Assembly: GCA_009839485.1 (NCBI GenBank)
Contig: VXPQ01000046.1
Location: forward strand, 124,001-188,000
Source of the DNA: Bacteroidetes bacterium SB0662_bin_6
GTDB lineage: Bacteria; Bacteroidota; Rhodothermia; Rhodothermales; VXPQ01
Reading direction: 5' to 3'
Length of the DNA stretch: 64,000 nt
Below are positions 1-8,639 of the stretch, one piece after another (the first letter of the stretch is position 1; each line of letters starts with the position of its first letter). Below the pieces are notes generated by a model. That model was not told where the DNA came from. It did not search any database and saw only the letters and a list, made by a program, of their open reading frames with translations. A program made the translations under genes and the position numbers.

Positions 1-657
1 TTCCACCGCCTTGCTCACTGCACGCTCGTCCACATCTCCTACAACCACGAGCGTACATGCATTGGCGCCGAAATGTGCAGCATGATACGCCTGGACATCG
101 TCTATCGAGAACTGTTGCAATTGCTCCAACTGCTCTTCGAATTCCTGCATATAGTTAGGATGCGAGACACCGTATATCCGCCGCCGCAGCGCCCCGGACG
201 CCTGGGCGCCCGTACTTTCCATCGAACGCTTGATGGATGCCGAAATTCTGTCTTTTGCCTTGGCAAGTTCTTCCTCGGCCAGTAATGGTTCCCGCAATTG
301 CAAAGCGGTCAGGCCCAGCACTTCAGCAACGTCCTTTTTCAGGGCGCGGCCCGAAAAATCGATACGAAGGACATCTGATGAAAATGCCAACTCCGCCCCC
401 TTGTTTTCCAGAATTTCCGACAGGGCGAATCGATCCAGTGTCCCGGCGCCCTTGTCCAGCATGGATACGACCAGGTGCTGCAGCAGCAACTCTTCCTTAT
501 TGCCCATGTCCGGGGCGCTATGGAACGATCCGCACCACGTTACGACATTCGGGATGGGCGTAGGCAGCATGATGAGCCGGCAGGGACCGACGCGGTGTTC
601 GGAAATACGCTCGGCGAAGGATGGGGTACGGGCCCGGGCCTGTGGAGAAACATTCAT
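1..657 (-). CDS. M16-family peptidase-like protein, apparently non-catalytic subunit (partial, runs off left edge)
   Basis: The frame begins at ATG 657 (MNVSPQARARTPSFAER) and stays open to base 1, giving 219 residues of an incomplete gene. Its start overlaps the TGA of the catalytic M16 gene in an ATGA junction, so the two are probably translationally coupled. Around residues 45-75 (CGSFHSAPDMGNKEE, then MLDKGAGTLDRFAL) the sequence follows the M16 fold, but the place where HxxEH should lie has no such motif. Paired M16 genes, one active and one structural, are well known (mitochondrial processing peptidase, PqqF-like and other bacterial pairs). I infer that this is the structural partner, forming a clam-shell dimer with the neighbour. 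The C-terminal half is outside the window, so a second motif cannot be excluded. Confidence 0.8.
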   Translation of the reverse strand, partial: MNVSPQARARTPSFAERISEHRVGPCRLIMLPTPIPNVVTWCGSFHSAPDMGNKEELLLQHLVVSMLDKGAGTLDRFALSEILENKGAELAFSSDVLRIDFSGRALKKDVAEVLGLTALQLREPLLAEEELAKAKDRISASIKRSMESTGAQASGALRRRIYGVSHPNYMQEFEEQLEQLQQFSIDDVQAYHAAHFGANACTLVVVGDVDERAVSKAVE

Positions 658-1952
658 GAGGAGGCCTCTGCGTCAGGTATATAGTACCCGGTCGTACAAC
701 TATTCTCTACGAAATACTCCTGCGCGACACGCTGTATGTGCGCTCCGGTTACCTGATTGATCCGGTCCTGCATCGTGGTGTAAAGTTTCCAGTCTCCGGC
801 AGCAATGGCTTCGTTGAGTTCTGCAGCGGCCGAAAACGAACCGTCCCGGCTAAAAGCCGCCTGTGCCTTGCGCTGGTTTCGGGCCCTCTGGAGCTCCTCT
901 TCCGTGATTCCGCTTTCCTTGATCTCGTTCACCGCCGCATGAATGGCGGCTTCGACTTCCTCATGGGTTTTGTCCGGCGACGGTCTTGCAAACACATACG
1001 CCAGACCCGGATCGCAAAATCGGGAAACACCCCCCCAGGCGCTTGTCGTGATCCCGGTGTCTGTCAGCCGGCGATACAGGCGCCCGTTCTTGCCGGCGGA
1101 AAGAATAGCGGAAAGCATGTCGAGCGCATCCGTGTCCGCCTCCAGCCCGCGAGGCGATTTCCATGCAACCATAACTGCTCCTTGCCAACCCGCCTTGCGT
1201 ACGATCACGCGGCGTTCCTTCTCCTGGGCCGGTTCCCGCACATGTATTGCAGGCAAGGCCTCTTCCGGGTTCGGGATTTTGCCAAAATGGCGGTGCACAA
1301 GCTCAAGCACCTCTGTTTTGTCAAAATCCCCGATGATACTGACCGTCGCATTGTCGGGCCGGTAGTAGGTATCATAGAAATGCCGCAAGCCGTCGGGGGT
1401 CAGACGCTCGACATCGCCCCGCCACCCGATCACGGGATGATGGTAGGGGTGCACCGTGAAGGCAGCAGCCCATACCTCATGGAAAAGCTTGCGGACCGGG
1501 TCGTTTTCTCCCCGATCGAGCTCGTTCAGGATCACGGTGCGTTCCCGCTCCATGTCCTCATCCTGCAGCAAGGCTCCCCGCATACGATCCGCCTCTATTT
1601 CCACGGCAAGGGGGAGGTGTTCTCCGGGAAGCATCTCGTAATAGTTCGTCCGATCCAGCCAGGTCGTGGCGTTGACGCGGGCCCCCACGCGCTGCAACAC
1701 ATTGAACACAGACGTACCGGCCTGCTTGTTGAACCGGGCCGATCCCTTGAACATCAGGTGTTCGAGAAAATGGCAGGCGCCGGTGAGCCCCTCCGGCTCG
1801 TGGCGGCTGCCCACCCGATAGGTAATCATGAATGTTGCGACGGGGGCCGTGGCATCCTGAAGCAATAGTGTCTGCAAGCCGTTGTCCTCCAGACGATATG
1901 CCTCAACGCCTCCCGACGCCTCCTCGAATACAAAGCCTTTTGGTGTGTTCAT
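654..1952 (-). CDS. M16-family zinc metallopeptidase (catalytic)
   Basis: 432 residues from ATG 1952, which overlaps the polA stop as TGATG; a longer frame from 1970 would intrude further into polA and is less likely. The inverted zinc motif HFLEH lies at residues 61-65 in the context GACHFLEHLMFKG, and the downstream glutamates of ERERTVILNE (about 135-144) supply the third metal ligand. The C-terminal half carries the usual M16_C pattern. The family cleaves peptides or processes exported proteins; no clear signal peptide is visible, so the location is uncertain. It sits between polA and its apparent non-catalytic partner, all three on the minus strand with overlapping ends, which suggests one transcript. 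The M16 assignment is secure; the substrate is unknown. Confidence 0.9.
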   Translation of the reverse strand: MNTPKGFVFEEASGGVEAYRLEDNGLQTLLLQDATAPVATFMITYRVGSRHEPEGLTGACHFLEHLMFKGSARFNKQAGTSVFNVLQRVGARVNATTWLDRTNYYEMLPGEHLPLAVEIEADRMRGALLQDEDMERERTVILNELDRGENDPVRKLFHEVWAAAFTVHPYHHPVIGWRGDVERLTPDGLRHFYDTYYRPDNATVSIIGDFDKTEVLELVHRHFGKIPNPEEALPAIHVREPAQEKERRVIVRKAGWQGAVMVAWKSPRGLEADTDALDMLSAILSAGKNGRLYRRLTDTGITTSAWGGVSRFCDPGLAYVFARPSPDKTHEEVEAAIHAAVNEIKESGITEEELQRARNQRKAQAAFSRDGSFSAAAELNEAIAAGDWKLYTTMQDRINQVTGAHIQRVAQEYFVENSCTTGYYIPDAEASS

Positions 1953-4804
1953 CAATGTGCGTCGAGCCAATTATCGCCTGTATCCATATGTACCTCAATG
2001 GGCACATCGAGCGAGAGCGCCGATTCCATTTCCTGGCGGACTATTGCCTGTACCGTATCGATTTCCTCCGGCGGCATTTCGAGGACGAGTTCATCATGCA
2101 CCTGCAACAACATACGCGCCGCGAGTCCTTCCTGCTTCAACCGGCGGGCTATATGCACCATGGCGATCTTGATCATATCGGCCTGTGATCCCTGGATCGG
2201 CATGTTCACGGCCACACGCTCGGAAAAAGATCGCTGGGTTCGATTGCGCGAATTGATATTCGGCACAAAACGCCGGCGCCCGAGGATCGTTCGTACGTAT
2301 CCTCTTTCCCGGGCCTCTTCTACCACCCTGTTGATATGGGCGGTGACCGCGGGATACGTTTTCAGATAGCTGTCGATCAATTCCTGGGCTTCTCCGACCT
2401 GGCATCGCAGCCGCTGGGCCAGACCCCATGCGGAAATGCCATAAGGAATGCCGTAATTCACCTCTTTCGCCTTACGCCGCTGATCTTCATGTACTTCTTC
2501 AGGTGAAACGTTGTATATCATTGCCGCTACGGCTCTATGTATGTCCTTCTTTTGCCGAAATGCTTCGCTGAGCGCTTTGTCTCCACTCATGGAAGCCAGA
2601 ATACGGAGTTCAATCTGTACGTAGTCTGACGAAAGCAGCTTCCACCCCTTTTGAGCGACAAACGCCTTGCGGATCTCCCTGCCCTTGTCCGTCCGGATGG
2701 GAATATTCTGCAGGTTCGGCCCCGCCGAGGAGAGCCTTCCCGTGGCGGCCACCGTCTGGTTGTAATTGGTGTGAATGCGGCCGGTGTCAGGATGGATCAA
2801 CTTGCCAAGACTATCGACATAGGTGCTTTTCAACTTGGAAAACTTGCGCCATTCGAGAATCAGTGCCGGCAGGGGATGCCTCGCTGCAAGGGTTTCCAGT
2901 ACATCTTCTTTCGTGGAAGGGGCGCCTGTGGACGTTCTTGCCACGATCGGCAGGTCCAACTTCCCAAACAGGATGCGGCCGAGCTGCTGCGTGGAACCGA
3001 TATTGAAGGTTTCGTCCGCCTCTCTGTAGACCTTCTCCTCCAGATCACGAATGTGCGCGCCCATCTCCTCGGAGAGCGCCGCGAGCATATCCGGATCGAC
3101 CCGGATACCGGTGATTTCCATGTCCGCCAGCACGCGCAGAAGAGGAAACTCAATCCGTTCCGCAATTTCCAGCAAGTCGTCTTCCTTCAGTCCCGCGGCG
3201 AGCGTATCCGCCAAACGCAGGGTGATGTCTGCATCTTCGCAGGCGTATGGGCAGATCTTGTCCGGAGACACATCCCGCATCGACAGCTGATTCTTTCCTG
3301 TCCCGATGAGGTCCTCGATCGGAATGGTTTTGTAGTGCAGGAATTTCAGCGCCAGCGAATCGAGGCCGTGCGGTTCTTCGGGGGACAACAGGTAATGCGC
3401 CACCATGGTATCGAAAAACGGACCTTTCGTGCGTATTCCGTGCCGCTCCAGCGTGATGACGTCATACTTGACGTTCTGGCCGATTTTGAGCGCATTGCCG
3501 CGGAGGACCGGTTCAAGCACGGCAAGGATATCGGCTGTGGGCGTTCCATCCGGCAAGGGCGTCGGGATGTAGCAGGCTTTTCCTGCTTCTTGCGCAAAAG
3601 AAATACCCACCAGCGACGCCCACATCGGATCGACCGAGGTGGTTTCCGTGTCGAAAGCAAACCGGTCCGCTGCCTGCAAGGCTTCAACGACCGCCTGCAA
3701 GGCTTCCCTGTCGCTTATGAGACGGTAGGTCACCGTTTGCGGATCGTACGATACGAGATCAGTGGAATCGGCCGGCTCCCCGGAAAAGAATGCGGGACGC
3801 GGCGGTTCCTCCCCCGGTGTTTCCGCAACAGGCGCCACGGCTTGCTGCTCCTCTCCGGTCTGCATAGGCTCTTCTCCAATCTGTGCAAACGCTCCGGCCT
3901 TCACTTTCCGGAAAAGGGTATTGAACTGGAGATCGTTGAACAGGGAAAGCAGTGCTTCACGGTTTGGGTGAGAGCGCACGAGCTGGGCCGGCGTTACGTC
4001 AAGCGCCACGTCCGTCTTGATCGTAACCAGCTGTTTGCTGAGCAGGGCGTCTTCCCGGTGTGCGAGCAAGCCTTCGCGAGCGCGCTTCCCTTTCACTTCC
4101 GCCGCATGCTCAAGAAGTTCTTCCAGAGAGCCATACTCCCGAATCAATGTCCCCGCCGTTTTTTCGCCAATTCCCTGTACTCCCGGCACGTTGTCGCTGG
4201 CGTCTCCCATCAGTGCGAGCAGGTCAATGAACCGGATCGGCGGGAGGCCGTATTTTTCCTGAAACGTATCCACCGTGACAGGTTCGAAGGCTTCTCCCCG
4301 GCGAGCGGGGCGGAACATGGAGACGCGCTCGCCGAGAAGTTGCTGAAAATCCTTATCGGGAGACACAATCACCACATCGGTTCCTTCTTTGGCCGCCTGA
4401 TGCGCCAGGGTGCCGATGACATCGTCGGCTTCCACTCCGGGGACCTCGAGCACAGCCACGCCGGCAGCTTCCACAATATCCTTGATGCAGGGAAGCGCTT
4501 CGGCAAGATCTTCAGGGATCGGACTCCGGTTTGCCTTGTATTCTTCGAACAGTTCGTCGCGGAACGTGCCTGCTCCCGGACCTACGACATCGAAAACCAC
4601 CGCCATATGGGTGATTCCGTGATCTTCGATCAGTTTCAGCAGGGTATTGGTAAAGCCGTATGCCGCTGAGGTGTTTTGGCCGCGTGAATTTATCAGCGGC
4701 CTGCTGATGAACGCAAAGTGGGCGCGATAGGCCAGCGCCATAGCGTCAAGCAGATACAACGGGCTATCTTTTTTCGGGGCGTTCGCCTTGTCTTCCTGAG
4801 CCAT
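1952..4804 (-). CDS. polA: DNA polymerase I
   Basis: 950 residues from ATG 4804, chosen because AAGGAG lies 7 nt upstream and the protein then opens with MAQEDKANAPKKDSPLYLLD, the usual start of the 5'-nuclease domain. The open frame continues to 4936 but those extra residues are not polymerase-like. Order of domains: 5'-3' exonuclease/flap nuclease (about 1-290, LLALMGDASDNVPG and the helix-hairpin-helix VQGIGEKTA), a proline-rich linker, a 3'-5' proofreading exonuclease that keeps DTET and YACEDADIT, and the family A polymerase with motif A DYVQIELRI, motif B RRKAKEVNYGIPYG and motif C QVHDELVLE. All three activities therefore look intact. It fills gaps in repair and removes RNA primers. 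Divergent from the dTDP-sugar genes. Confidence 0.97.
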   Translation of the reverse strand: MAQEDKANAPKKDSPLYLLDAMALAYRAHFAFISRPLINSRGQNTSAAYGFTNTLLKLIEDHGITHMAVVFDVVGPGAGTFRDELFEEYKANRSPIPEDLAEALPCIKDIVEAAGVAVLEVPGVEADDVIGTLAHQAAKEGTDVVIVSPDKDFQQLLGERVSMFRPARRGEAFEPVTVDTFQEKYGLPPIRFIDLLALMGDASDNVPGVQGIGEKTAGTLIREYGSLEELLEHAAEVKGKRAREGLLAHREDALLSKQLVTIKTDVALDVTPAQLVRSHPNREALLSLFNDLQFNTLFRKVKAGAFAQIGEEPMQTGEEQQAVAPVAETPGEEPPRPAFFSGEPADSTDLVSYDPQTVTYRLISDREALQAVVEALQAADRFAFDTETTSVDPMWASLVGISFAQEAGKACYIPTPLPDGTPTADILAVLEPVLRGNALKIGQNVKYDVITLERHGIRTKGPFFDTMVAHYLLSPEEPHGLDSLALKFLHYKTIPIEDLIGTGKNQLSMRDVSPDKICPYACEDADITLRLADTLAAGLKEDDLLEIAERIEFPLLRVLADMEITGIRVDPDMLAALSEEMGAHIRDLEEKVYREADETFNIGSTQQLGRILFGKLDLPIVARTSTGAPSTKEDVLETLAARHPLPALILEWRKFSKLKSTYVDSLGKLIHPDTGRIHTNYNQTVAATGRLSSAGPNLQNIPIRTDKGREIRKAFVAQKGWKLLSSDYVQIELRILASMSGDKALSEAFRQKKDIHRAVAAMIYNVSPEEVHEDQRRKAKEVNYGIPYGISAWGLAQRLRCQVGEAQELIDSYLKTYPAVTAHINRVVEEARERGYVRTILGRRRFVPNINSRNRTQRSFSERVAVNMPIQGSQADMIKIAMVHIARRLKQEGLAARMLLQVHDELVLEMPPEEIDTVQAIVRQEMESALSLDVPIEVHMDTGDNWLDAH

Positions 4805-4922
4805 ATCAAGCTCCTTGCTATGTTGCCTGGAGAGCGCCTGTCCCCGAAACCGCGCCGGACGCGTACTGTATAAAGCCCGGCGCTGCATTTCGTTCTTCGC
4901 CCATCCATTCCCTGCGCCTTTC

Positions 4923-6026
4923 GTGGATCCGCACACCCTCCGAACACATCATAAACACGTCCCCCGATCCGTGCTGGTTACCGGGGGAGCCGGATTCATC
5001 GGATCCAATTTTCTGCTCAGGATGGCGCCGCGCTATCCCAAGGTACGGTTCGTGAACCTCGATTCCCTGACGTACGCAGGCAACCTTATGAATCTTGCGC
5101 CGATCGAGAAGGCGGAAAACTACTTTTTTGTGCACGGGGACATCTCCGACCGGAATATAGTCCGTAGCCTGTTCAAGGAGCATGCGTTTTCTACCGTAGT
5201 GCACTTTGCTGCGGAGAGTCATGTAGACCGTTCCGTTCAGGCCCCCCTGTCCTTTGTGGAGACCAATGTGCTGGGTACGGCCACCCTGCTGGAAGAGGCC
5301 CGGGCCACTTGGAACCCCGACGAGTTCGAAACCGGACGCTATCGTTTCCATCATGTCTCGACCGATGAAGTATACGGAAGCCTTGGTTCCGAAGGCCTCT
5401 TTTCCGAAACGACGCCGTACGACCCACGGTCTCCCTATTCGGCTTCGAAAGCTGCTGCTGATCATTTTGTGCGCGCCTGGAGGCAAACGTATGGCCTGCC
5501 GGTGGTCGTTTCGAACTGTTCAAACAATTACGGCCCCCGACAATTCCCGGAGAAACTCGTGCCGCTTGTTATTGTCCGGGCCATGAAAGAGAACGAGATT
5601 CCAATCTACGGCAAGGGAGAAAACATTCGCGACTGGCTTTTCGTGGAGGATCATTGCGAAGCCCTCGAAACCATTCTCCTTTCGGGCGCCGACGGGGAAA
5701 CCTACGGCGTAGGCGGCGAAACCTGCCGTACGAATCTCGAGCTCGTGCATATAGTGCTGGATAGAATCGACCGGGCACTGAATCGGCCGGAAGGCACGTC
5801 CCGGGCACTCGTCTCTTTCGTAAAAGATCGTCCCGGCCATGATTACCGGTATGCCATGGACACCTCGAAGGTGCGAGGCGAACTCGGTTGGCGTCCCCGG
5901 CACGATCTTCTGCAGGGGATCGATACCACCATTGCATGGTATCTGGAGAATGAGGAATGGCTAAAGGCCGTGCTCGACGAATCCTGGCGCAGATGGTATA
6001 ACGAGCAGTATGTGGCCCGCACATAA
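4923..6026 (+). CDS. rfbB: dTDP-glucose 4,6-dehydratase
   Basis: Converts dTDP-glucose to dTDP-4-keto-6-deoxyglucose using tightly bound NAD. An extended SDR protein: VLVTGGAGFIGSNF is the Rossmann glycine motif, TDEVYGSLG carries the Asp-Glu acid/base pair, and YSASKAAADH the catalytic Tyr and Lys. FVEDHCEA and PGHDYRYAMD are typical family blocks. The start is uncertain: an ATG at 4815 would leave almost no gap to polA; GTG 4923 gives a short lead; GTG 4971 would start right at LVTGGAGF, also plausible for this family. No Shine-Dalgarno sequence decides it. First of three adjacent plus-strand genes for a dTDP-deoxysugar; the function is secure, the final sugar is not. Confidence 0.93.
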   Translation: MDPHTLRTHHKHVPRSVLVTGGAGFIGSNFLLRMAPRYPKVRFVNLDSLTYAGNLMNLAPIEKAENYFFVHGDISDRNIVRSLFKEHAFSTVVHFAAESHVDRSVQAPLSFVETNVLGTATLLEEARATWNPDEFETGRYRFHHVSTDEVYGSLGSEGLFSETTPYDPRSPYSASKAAADHFVRAWRQTYGLPVVVSNCSNNYGPRQFPEKLVPLVIVRAMKENEIPIYGKGENIRDWLFVEDHCEALETILLSGADGETYGVGGETCRTNLELVHIVLDRIDRALNRPEGTSRALVSFVKDRPGHDYRYAMDTSKVRGELGWRPRHDLLQGIDTTIAWYLENEEWLKAVLDESWRRWYNEQYVART

Positions 6027-6052
6027 TCCATCCTGGTATATATCCTGATTAC

Positions 6053-6826
6053 ATGCCCGCAGATCAACCTATGAAAGGCGTTCTTTTAGCCGGCGGGCTG
6101 GGAAGCCGTTTGTATCCGCTGACCAGGATCACCAACAAGCATTTGCTTCCGGTAGGCCGCTATCCGATGATTTTCCACCCCCTGGTGCGGATGCGCCGGG
6201 CGGGTATTCGGGAAGTGGCCGTGGTTACAAGCCCTGAACATATGGGAGATGTGGTGAACCTCCTGGGAAGCGGGCGTGATCTCGGGCTTGACCTGACCTT
6301 TCGCGTACAGGATGAACCCGGTGGCATTGCACAGGCCCTTGCGCTTTGTGCGTCGTTCACGGCGGGCGATCCCCTGCTTGTTATTCTTGGAGACAACATC
6401 CTCGGAGAGGATATTGGCGATCAGGTGACCGCATTTCGGCAGCAATTGGCGACCGAGGGATCAGGAGCCCGGGTACTACTCAAAGAAGTGCCCGACCCGG
6501 AGCGCTATGGCGTCCCTCGTTTCGAAGGGGACCGGATTGTCGAGATTATCGAAAAACCCTCCACCCCTCCAAGCAACTATTGTGTGACCGGCCTCTATTT
6601 TTACGATGCCGGAGTATTTGATATCATTGCAGGATTGTCTCCAAGCGCACGTGGAGAATACGAAATAAGCGACGTGAGCAATGCCTACATCCGGGAAGGT
6701 CGGCTTTCCTGGGGTGTGCTGAAAAGCTGGTGGGGGGATGCAGGCACGATGGATGGGTGGCACGAGGCGAATGCGTTGGCCCGTGACCTCGTTTACGAAG
6801 AACTTCTATCCTTGAATACGCAGTGA
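6053..6826 (+). CDS. rfbA: Glucose-1-phosphate thymidylyltransferase-like nucleotidyltransferase
   Basis: 257 residues. The N-terminus GVLLAGGLGSRLYPLT matches the nucleotide-binding loop of RmlA-type enzymes, followed by NKHLLPVGRYPM, the LGDNILG metal-binding segment, and EIIEKP with NYCVTGLYFYD, as in sugar-nucleotide synthetases that make dTDP-glucose from glucose-1-phosphate. It is shorter than the usual 290-residue RmlA and lacks the C-terminal allosteric extension, so the preferred nucleotide could differ. The ATG at 6053 and the in-frame ATG at 6071 (MKGVLLAGG) are both possible; the second begins nearer the conserved core. It follows the dehydratase by 26 nt and its stop overlaps the next gene, so the three are probably one operon. 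Confidence 0.88.
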   Translation: MPADQPMKGVLLAGGLGSRLYPLTRITNKHLLPVGRYPMIFHPLVRMRRAGIREVAVVTSPEHMGDVVNLLGSGRDLGLDLTFRVQDEPGGIAQALALCASFTAGDPLLVILGDNILGEDIGDQVTAFRQQLATEGSGARVLLKEVPDPERYGVPRFEGDRIVEIIEKPSTPPSNYCVTGLYFYDAGVFDIIAGLSPSARGEYEISDVSNAYIREGRLSWGVLKSWWGDAGTMDGWHEANALARDLVYEELLSLNTQ

Positions 6827-7311
6827 GTACAGCATTTCCTGATTGGAAAAAGGGTGAAATAAGCGGCTGCGAGATCCATCCGCTCCGATTTTACGAAGAC
6901 GATCGGGGCTGGCTGGCTGAGTTCTTTCGATGCGACGAACTGCCTGAAGCGGTGCATCCCCGGATGGGGTACGTTTCCCTGACGCATCCTGGGGTGGCCC
7001 GCGGGCCCCACGAGCATGTGGCGCAAACGGATCTGTTTCTTTTTTTTAGCGGCGCCTTCCGGCTGTATCTGTGGGATACACGTCCCGGTTCCCCCTCTTT
7101 CGGGTACCGTTTCCGGGAAGAATTCGGTGTGGCCCGCCCTGCGGCGATTCTCGTTCCACCCGGGGTTGTGCACGCCTATCGTAACGTGGGTGCGGAAGAT
7201 GCCTTGATCGTGAATTGTCCGAACCGGCTCTATGCAGGTGAGGGCAAATGCGAACCGGTGGACGAAATCCGGTATGAGGACCAGCCGGACTCACCGTTTT
7301 CGATGGATTGA
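6823..7311 (+). CDS. RmlC-like dTDP-sugar epimerase (cupin)
   Basis: 162 residues starting at GTG 6823, overlapping the previous stop as GTGA, a sign of translational coupling. It has the shape of the RmlC cupin fold: FYEDDRGWLAEFF near the N-terminus, GPHEHVAQTDLFLF in place of the conserved histidine region, VPPGVVHAYRNVG, and a C-terminal PVDEIRYEDQPDSPF. RmlC epimerises dTDP-4-keto-6-deoxyglucose at C3 and C5; relatives do a single epimerisation or a keto-isomerisation. The sequence departs enough from canonical RmlC that I only assign the family. No rmlD reductase follows, so the pathway either finishes elsewhere in the genome or makes a sugar other than rhamnose. Confidence 0.8.
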   Translation: MSTAFPDWKKGEISGCEIHPLRFYEDDRGWLAEFFRCDELPEAVHPRMGYVSLTHPGVARGPHEHVAQTDLFLFFSGAFRLYLWDTRPGSPSFGYRFREEFGVARPAAILVPPGVVHAYRNVGAEDALIVNCPNRLYAGEGKCEPVDEIRYEDQPDSPFSMD

Positions 7312-7342
7312 AAAAAGCAAAGAGCGAAAGGAGCACATTGAA

Positions 7343-7355
7343 TCACCCGGGGTGA
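7343..7355. other. 13-bp perfect palindrome after the dTDP-sugar genes
   Basis: TCACCC-G-GGGTGA is a perfect inverted repeat with a single central base, 32 nt after the rmlC-like stop and about 20 nt before a candidate promoter. It lacks a T-tract, so it is not a typical terminator; an operator for the downstream gene is possible. Function unproven. Confidence 0.35.
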
Positions 7356-7374
7356 GGCAATATGCGGGCGTTTT

Positions 7375-7402
7375 TTGCGTTCACGGAGTGGCTGGTTATA
7401 TT
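7375..7402 (+). promoter_or_regulatory. Candidate promoter for the YjbQ-like gene
   Basis: TTGCGT (7375-7380) and TATATT (7397-7402) are separated by 16 nt, which would start transcription near 7409 and leave a leader of about 58 nt before ATG 7467. The rest of 7312-7466 holds only the palindrome at 7343. Pattern match only. Confidence 0.3.
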
Positions 7403-7466
7403 ATGGCCCTGTATTTTTCCCGCGCTGTGTAATCTATGAAAAGAGTTTTCCCCTCCTGCCAATCCC

Positions 7467-8531
7467 ATGACTGAACTCAAGGTTGAATTAACGCCAGTTA
7501 CCCGCCTAGACGTCATCAACGTGCAGCAATGTGTCCGCGAGTGCCACGGGGATGTCCTGGACGAATATGATCAGGTCCTCTACTGTTCCCATCATACCAC
7601 GGGTGGATATATCGATCAGGGACTGGCGCAGCGACTGAATCACAGCCTGGATTCCATACACGCTTTTCTGCGCACATTTCAGAAGCTTTTTCCGCCAGGG
7701 AGAAGCTATCAGCATGACAATATGTCCCTGCGCATGGAATTAACGGAAGAAGAACGGGAAAATGAGCCCCCCAACGCCGATTCGCATCTCAGCTTTATCA
7801 GCTCCGGTCTCCAAACGTGCGTATCCTATCACAACGAGCGGGACCAGCCCGTTTACTTTGTAGATCTGGATGGAGTGAATCACAAAAATCAGAGGCGACA
7901 CCGGTTGTCTACCATTGTTGGCTTCAACAAGGATCGTTTTGTCGACCGGTTCGAACTCGAGGTGCCAACCTCTGATCAGGATATTGACTCGATTGATCTG
8001 AATAGCGAGCAAGTGGGTCTTTTCGAAAAATCCCAGGAGCTCATTCGTCAGCATGGAATTGAAAAAGGATGGATAGAATTCGAGTTGAATCCCAACCAGC
8101 CCGGAGCGGGACTCACAGTCAATGAGTACGAAACGCTATTGATTCAGCATGATCTTGCTTCGGTATTGAAAAACCCGCTGCAATATGCGGCAGCAGGCGG
8201 GCAGTATCTTTTCCGTAATCCGTTGGCCATCCCCGGTAAAGCCTGGCAATATGTCAAGTACGACTTCGTTCGGATGGTAAACAGAACCCTTAACGTTCCC
8301 GGGTTCAGTAAATTGTTTACCGACCGGACCGTCAGCCGGCTATTCACTTCGCCTGCATCGCACTTTCTGGGCATGAAGCGATCCATTCGTTTTCTGGTAG
8401 TATGTAGCGGTTCTTCAAATGGATGCGGGTCCATTTTGCAGGGAAGATACCAAAGCCCCATTCTTGTCCAGTGGAAGAAAGCGATGCGTGGGAGCCGCAC
8501 CGTGACCGCCACGCTCAGAGAGTGTATCTAA
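7467..8531 (+). CDS. YjbQ/UPF0047-like protein with a long C-terminal extension
   Basis: 354 residues. The first half follows the YjbQ (UPF0047, often named secondary thiamine-phosphate synthase) pattern: SHHTTGGYIDQG corresponds to the conserved HTT motif, then LFPPGRSYQHDNM, then ENEPPNADSHLSFISSGL matching the NAxxHL block. YjbQ proteins are normally about 135 residues. Here the homologous part is stretched, and about 150 further residues follow that I do not recognise (NPLQYAAAGGQYLFRNPL and onward), with no obvious signal peptide or membrane segments. The exact role of the family is unsettled. The stop codon TAA coincides with the first copy of a 42-bp repeat, so the end of this gene may have been shaped by that element. 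Confidence 0.6.
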   Translation: MTELKVELTPVTRLDVINVQQCVRECHGDVLDEYDQVLYCSHHTTGGYIDQGLAQRLNHSLDSIHAFLRTFQKLFPPGRSYQHDNMSLRMELTEEERENEPPNADSHLSFISSGLQTCVSYHNERDQPVYFVDLDGVNHKNQRRHRLSTIVGFNKDRFVDRFELEVPTSDQDIDSIDLNSEQVGLFEKSQELIRQHGIEKGWIEFELNPNQPGAGLTVNEYETLLIQHDLASVLKNPLQYAAAGGQYLFRNPLAIPGKAWQYVKYDFVRMVNRTLNVPGFSKLFTDRTVSRLFTSPASHFLGMKRSIRFLVVCSGSSNGCGSILQGRYQSPILVQWKKAMRGSRTVTATLRECI

Positions 8532-8570
8532 GGCCTGTTACCACTATGCAGCGGTGCTCTGCGGGGCCTG
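8529..8570 (+). repeat. Stop-codon-anchored 42-bp repeat, copy 1
   Basis: The unit begins with the TAA stop of the YjbQ-like gene and contains GGCCTGTTACCACTATGCAG, then an imperfect hairpin GCAG-N7-CTGC, ending GGGGCCTG. It matches copy 3 at 39 of 42 positions and copy 2 at 36 of 42 by direct comparison. The match to copy 2 continues weakly beyond it (TTTTCC, then GCCA). No open reading frame or transposase is attached. The remaining sequence up to 8639 holds nothing else I recognise. Confidence 0.8.
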
Positions 8571-8639
8571 TTTTCCTGCCAAGCCAGGCGCCGCGAGCGC
8601 AGTGTGGCCCAGTCAGGGTCGTATCCGGGACGGTATCCT

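Noticed and set aside
2651-4669. 672-codon open frame on the plus strand opposite polA
   Set aside because: It is antisense to an intact, motif-complete DNA polymerase I; the translation is rich in Arg, His and Cys with no recognisable domain, as expected of a codon-bias shadow.
4815-4922. ATG 4815 as start of the dTDP-glucose dehydratase
   Set aside because: It would add 36 residues of non-family sequence (compared with GTG 4923) that overlap the polA 5' region and leave no room for divergent promoters.
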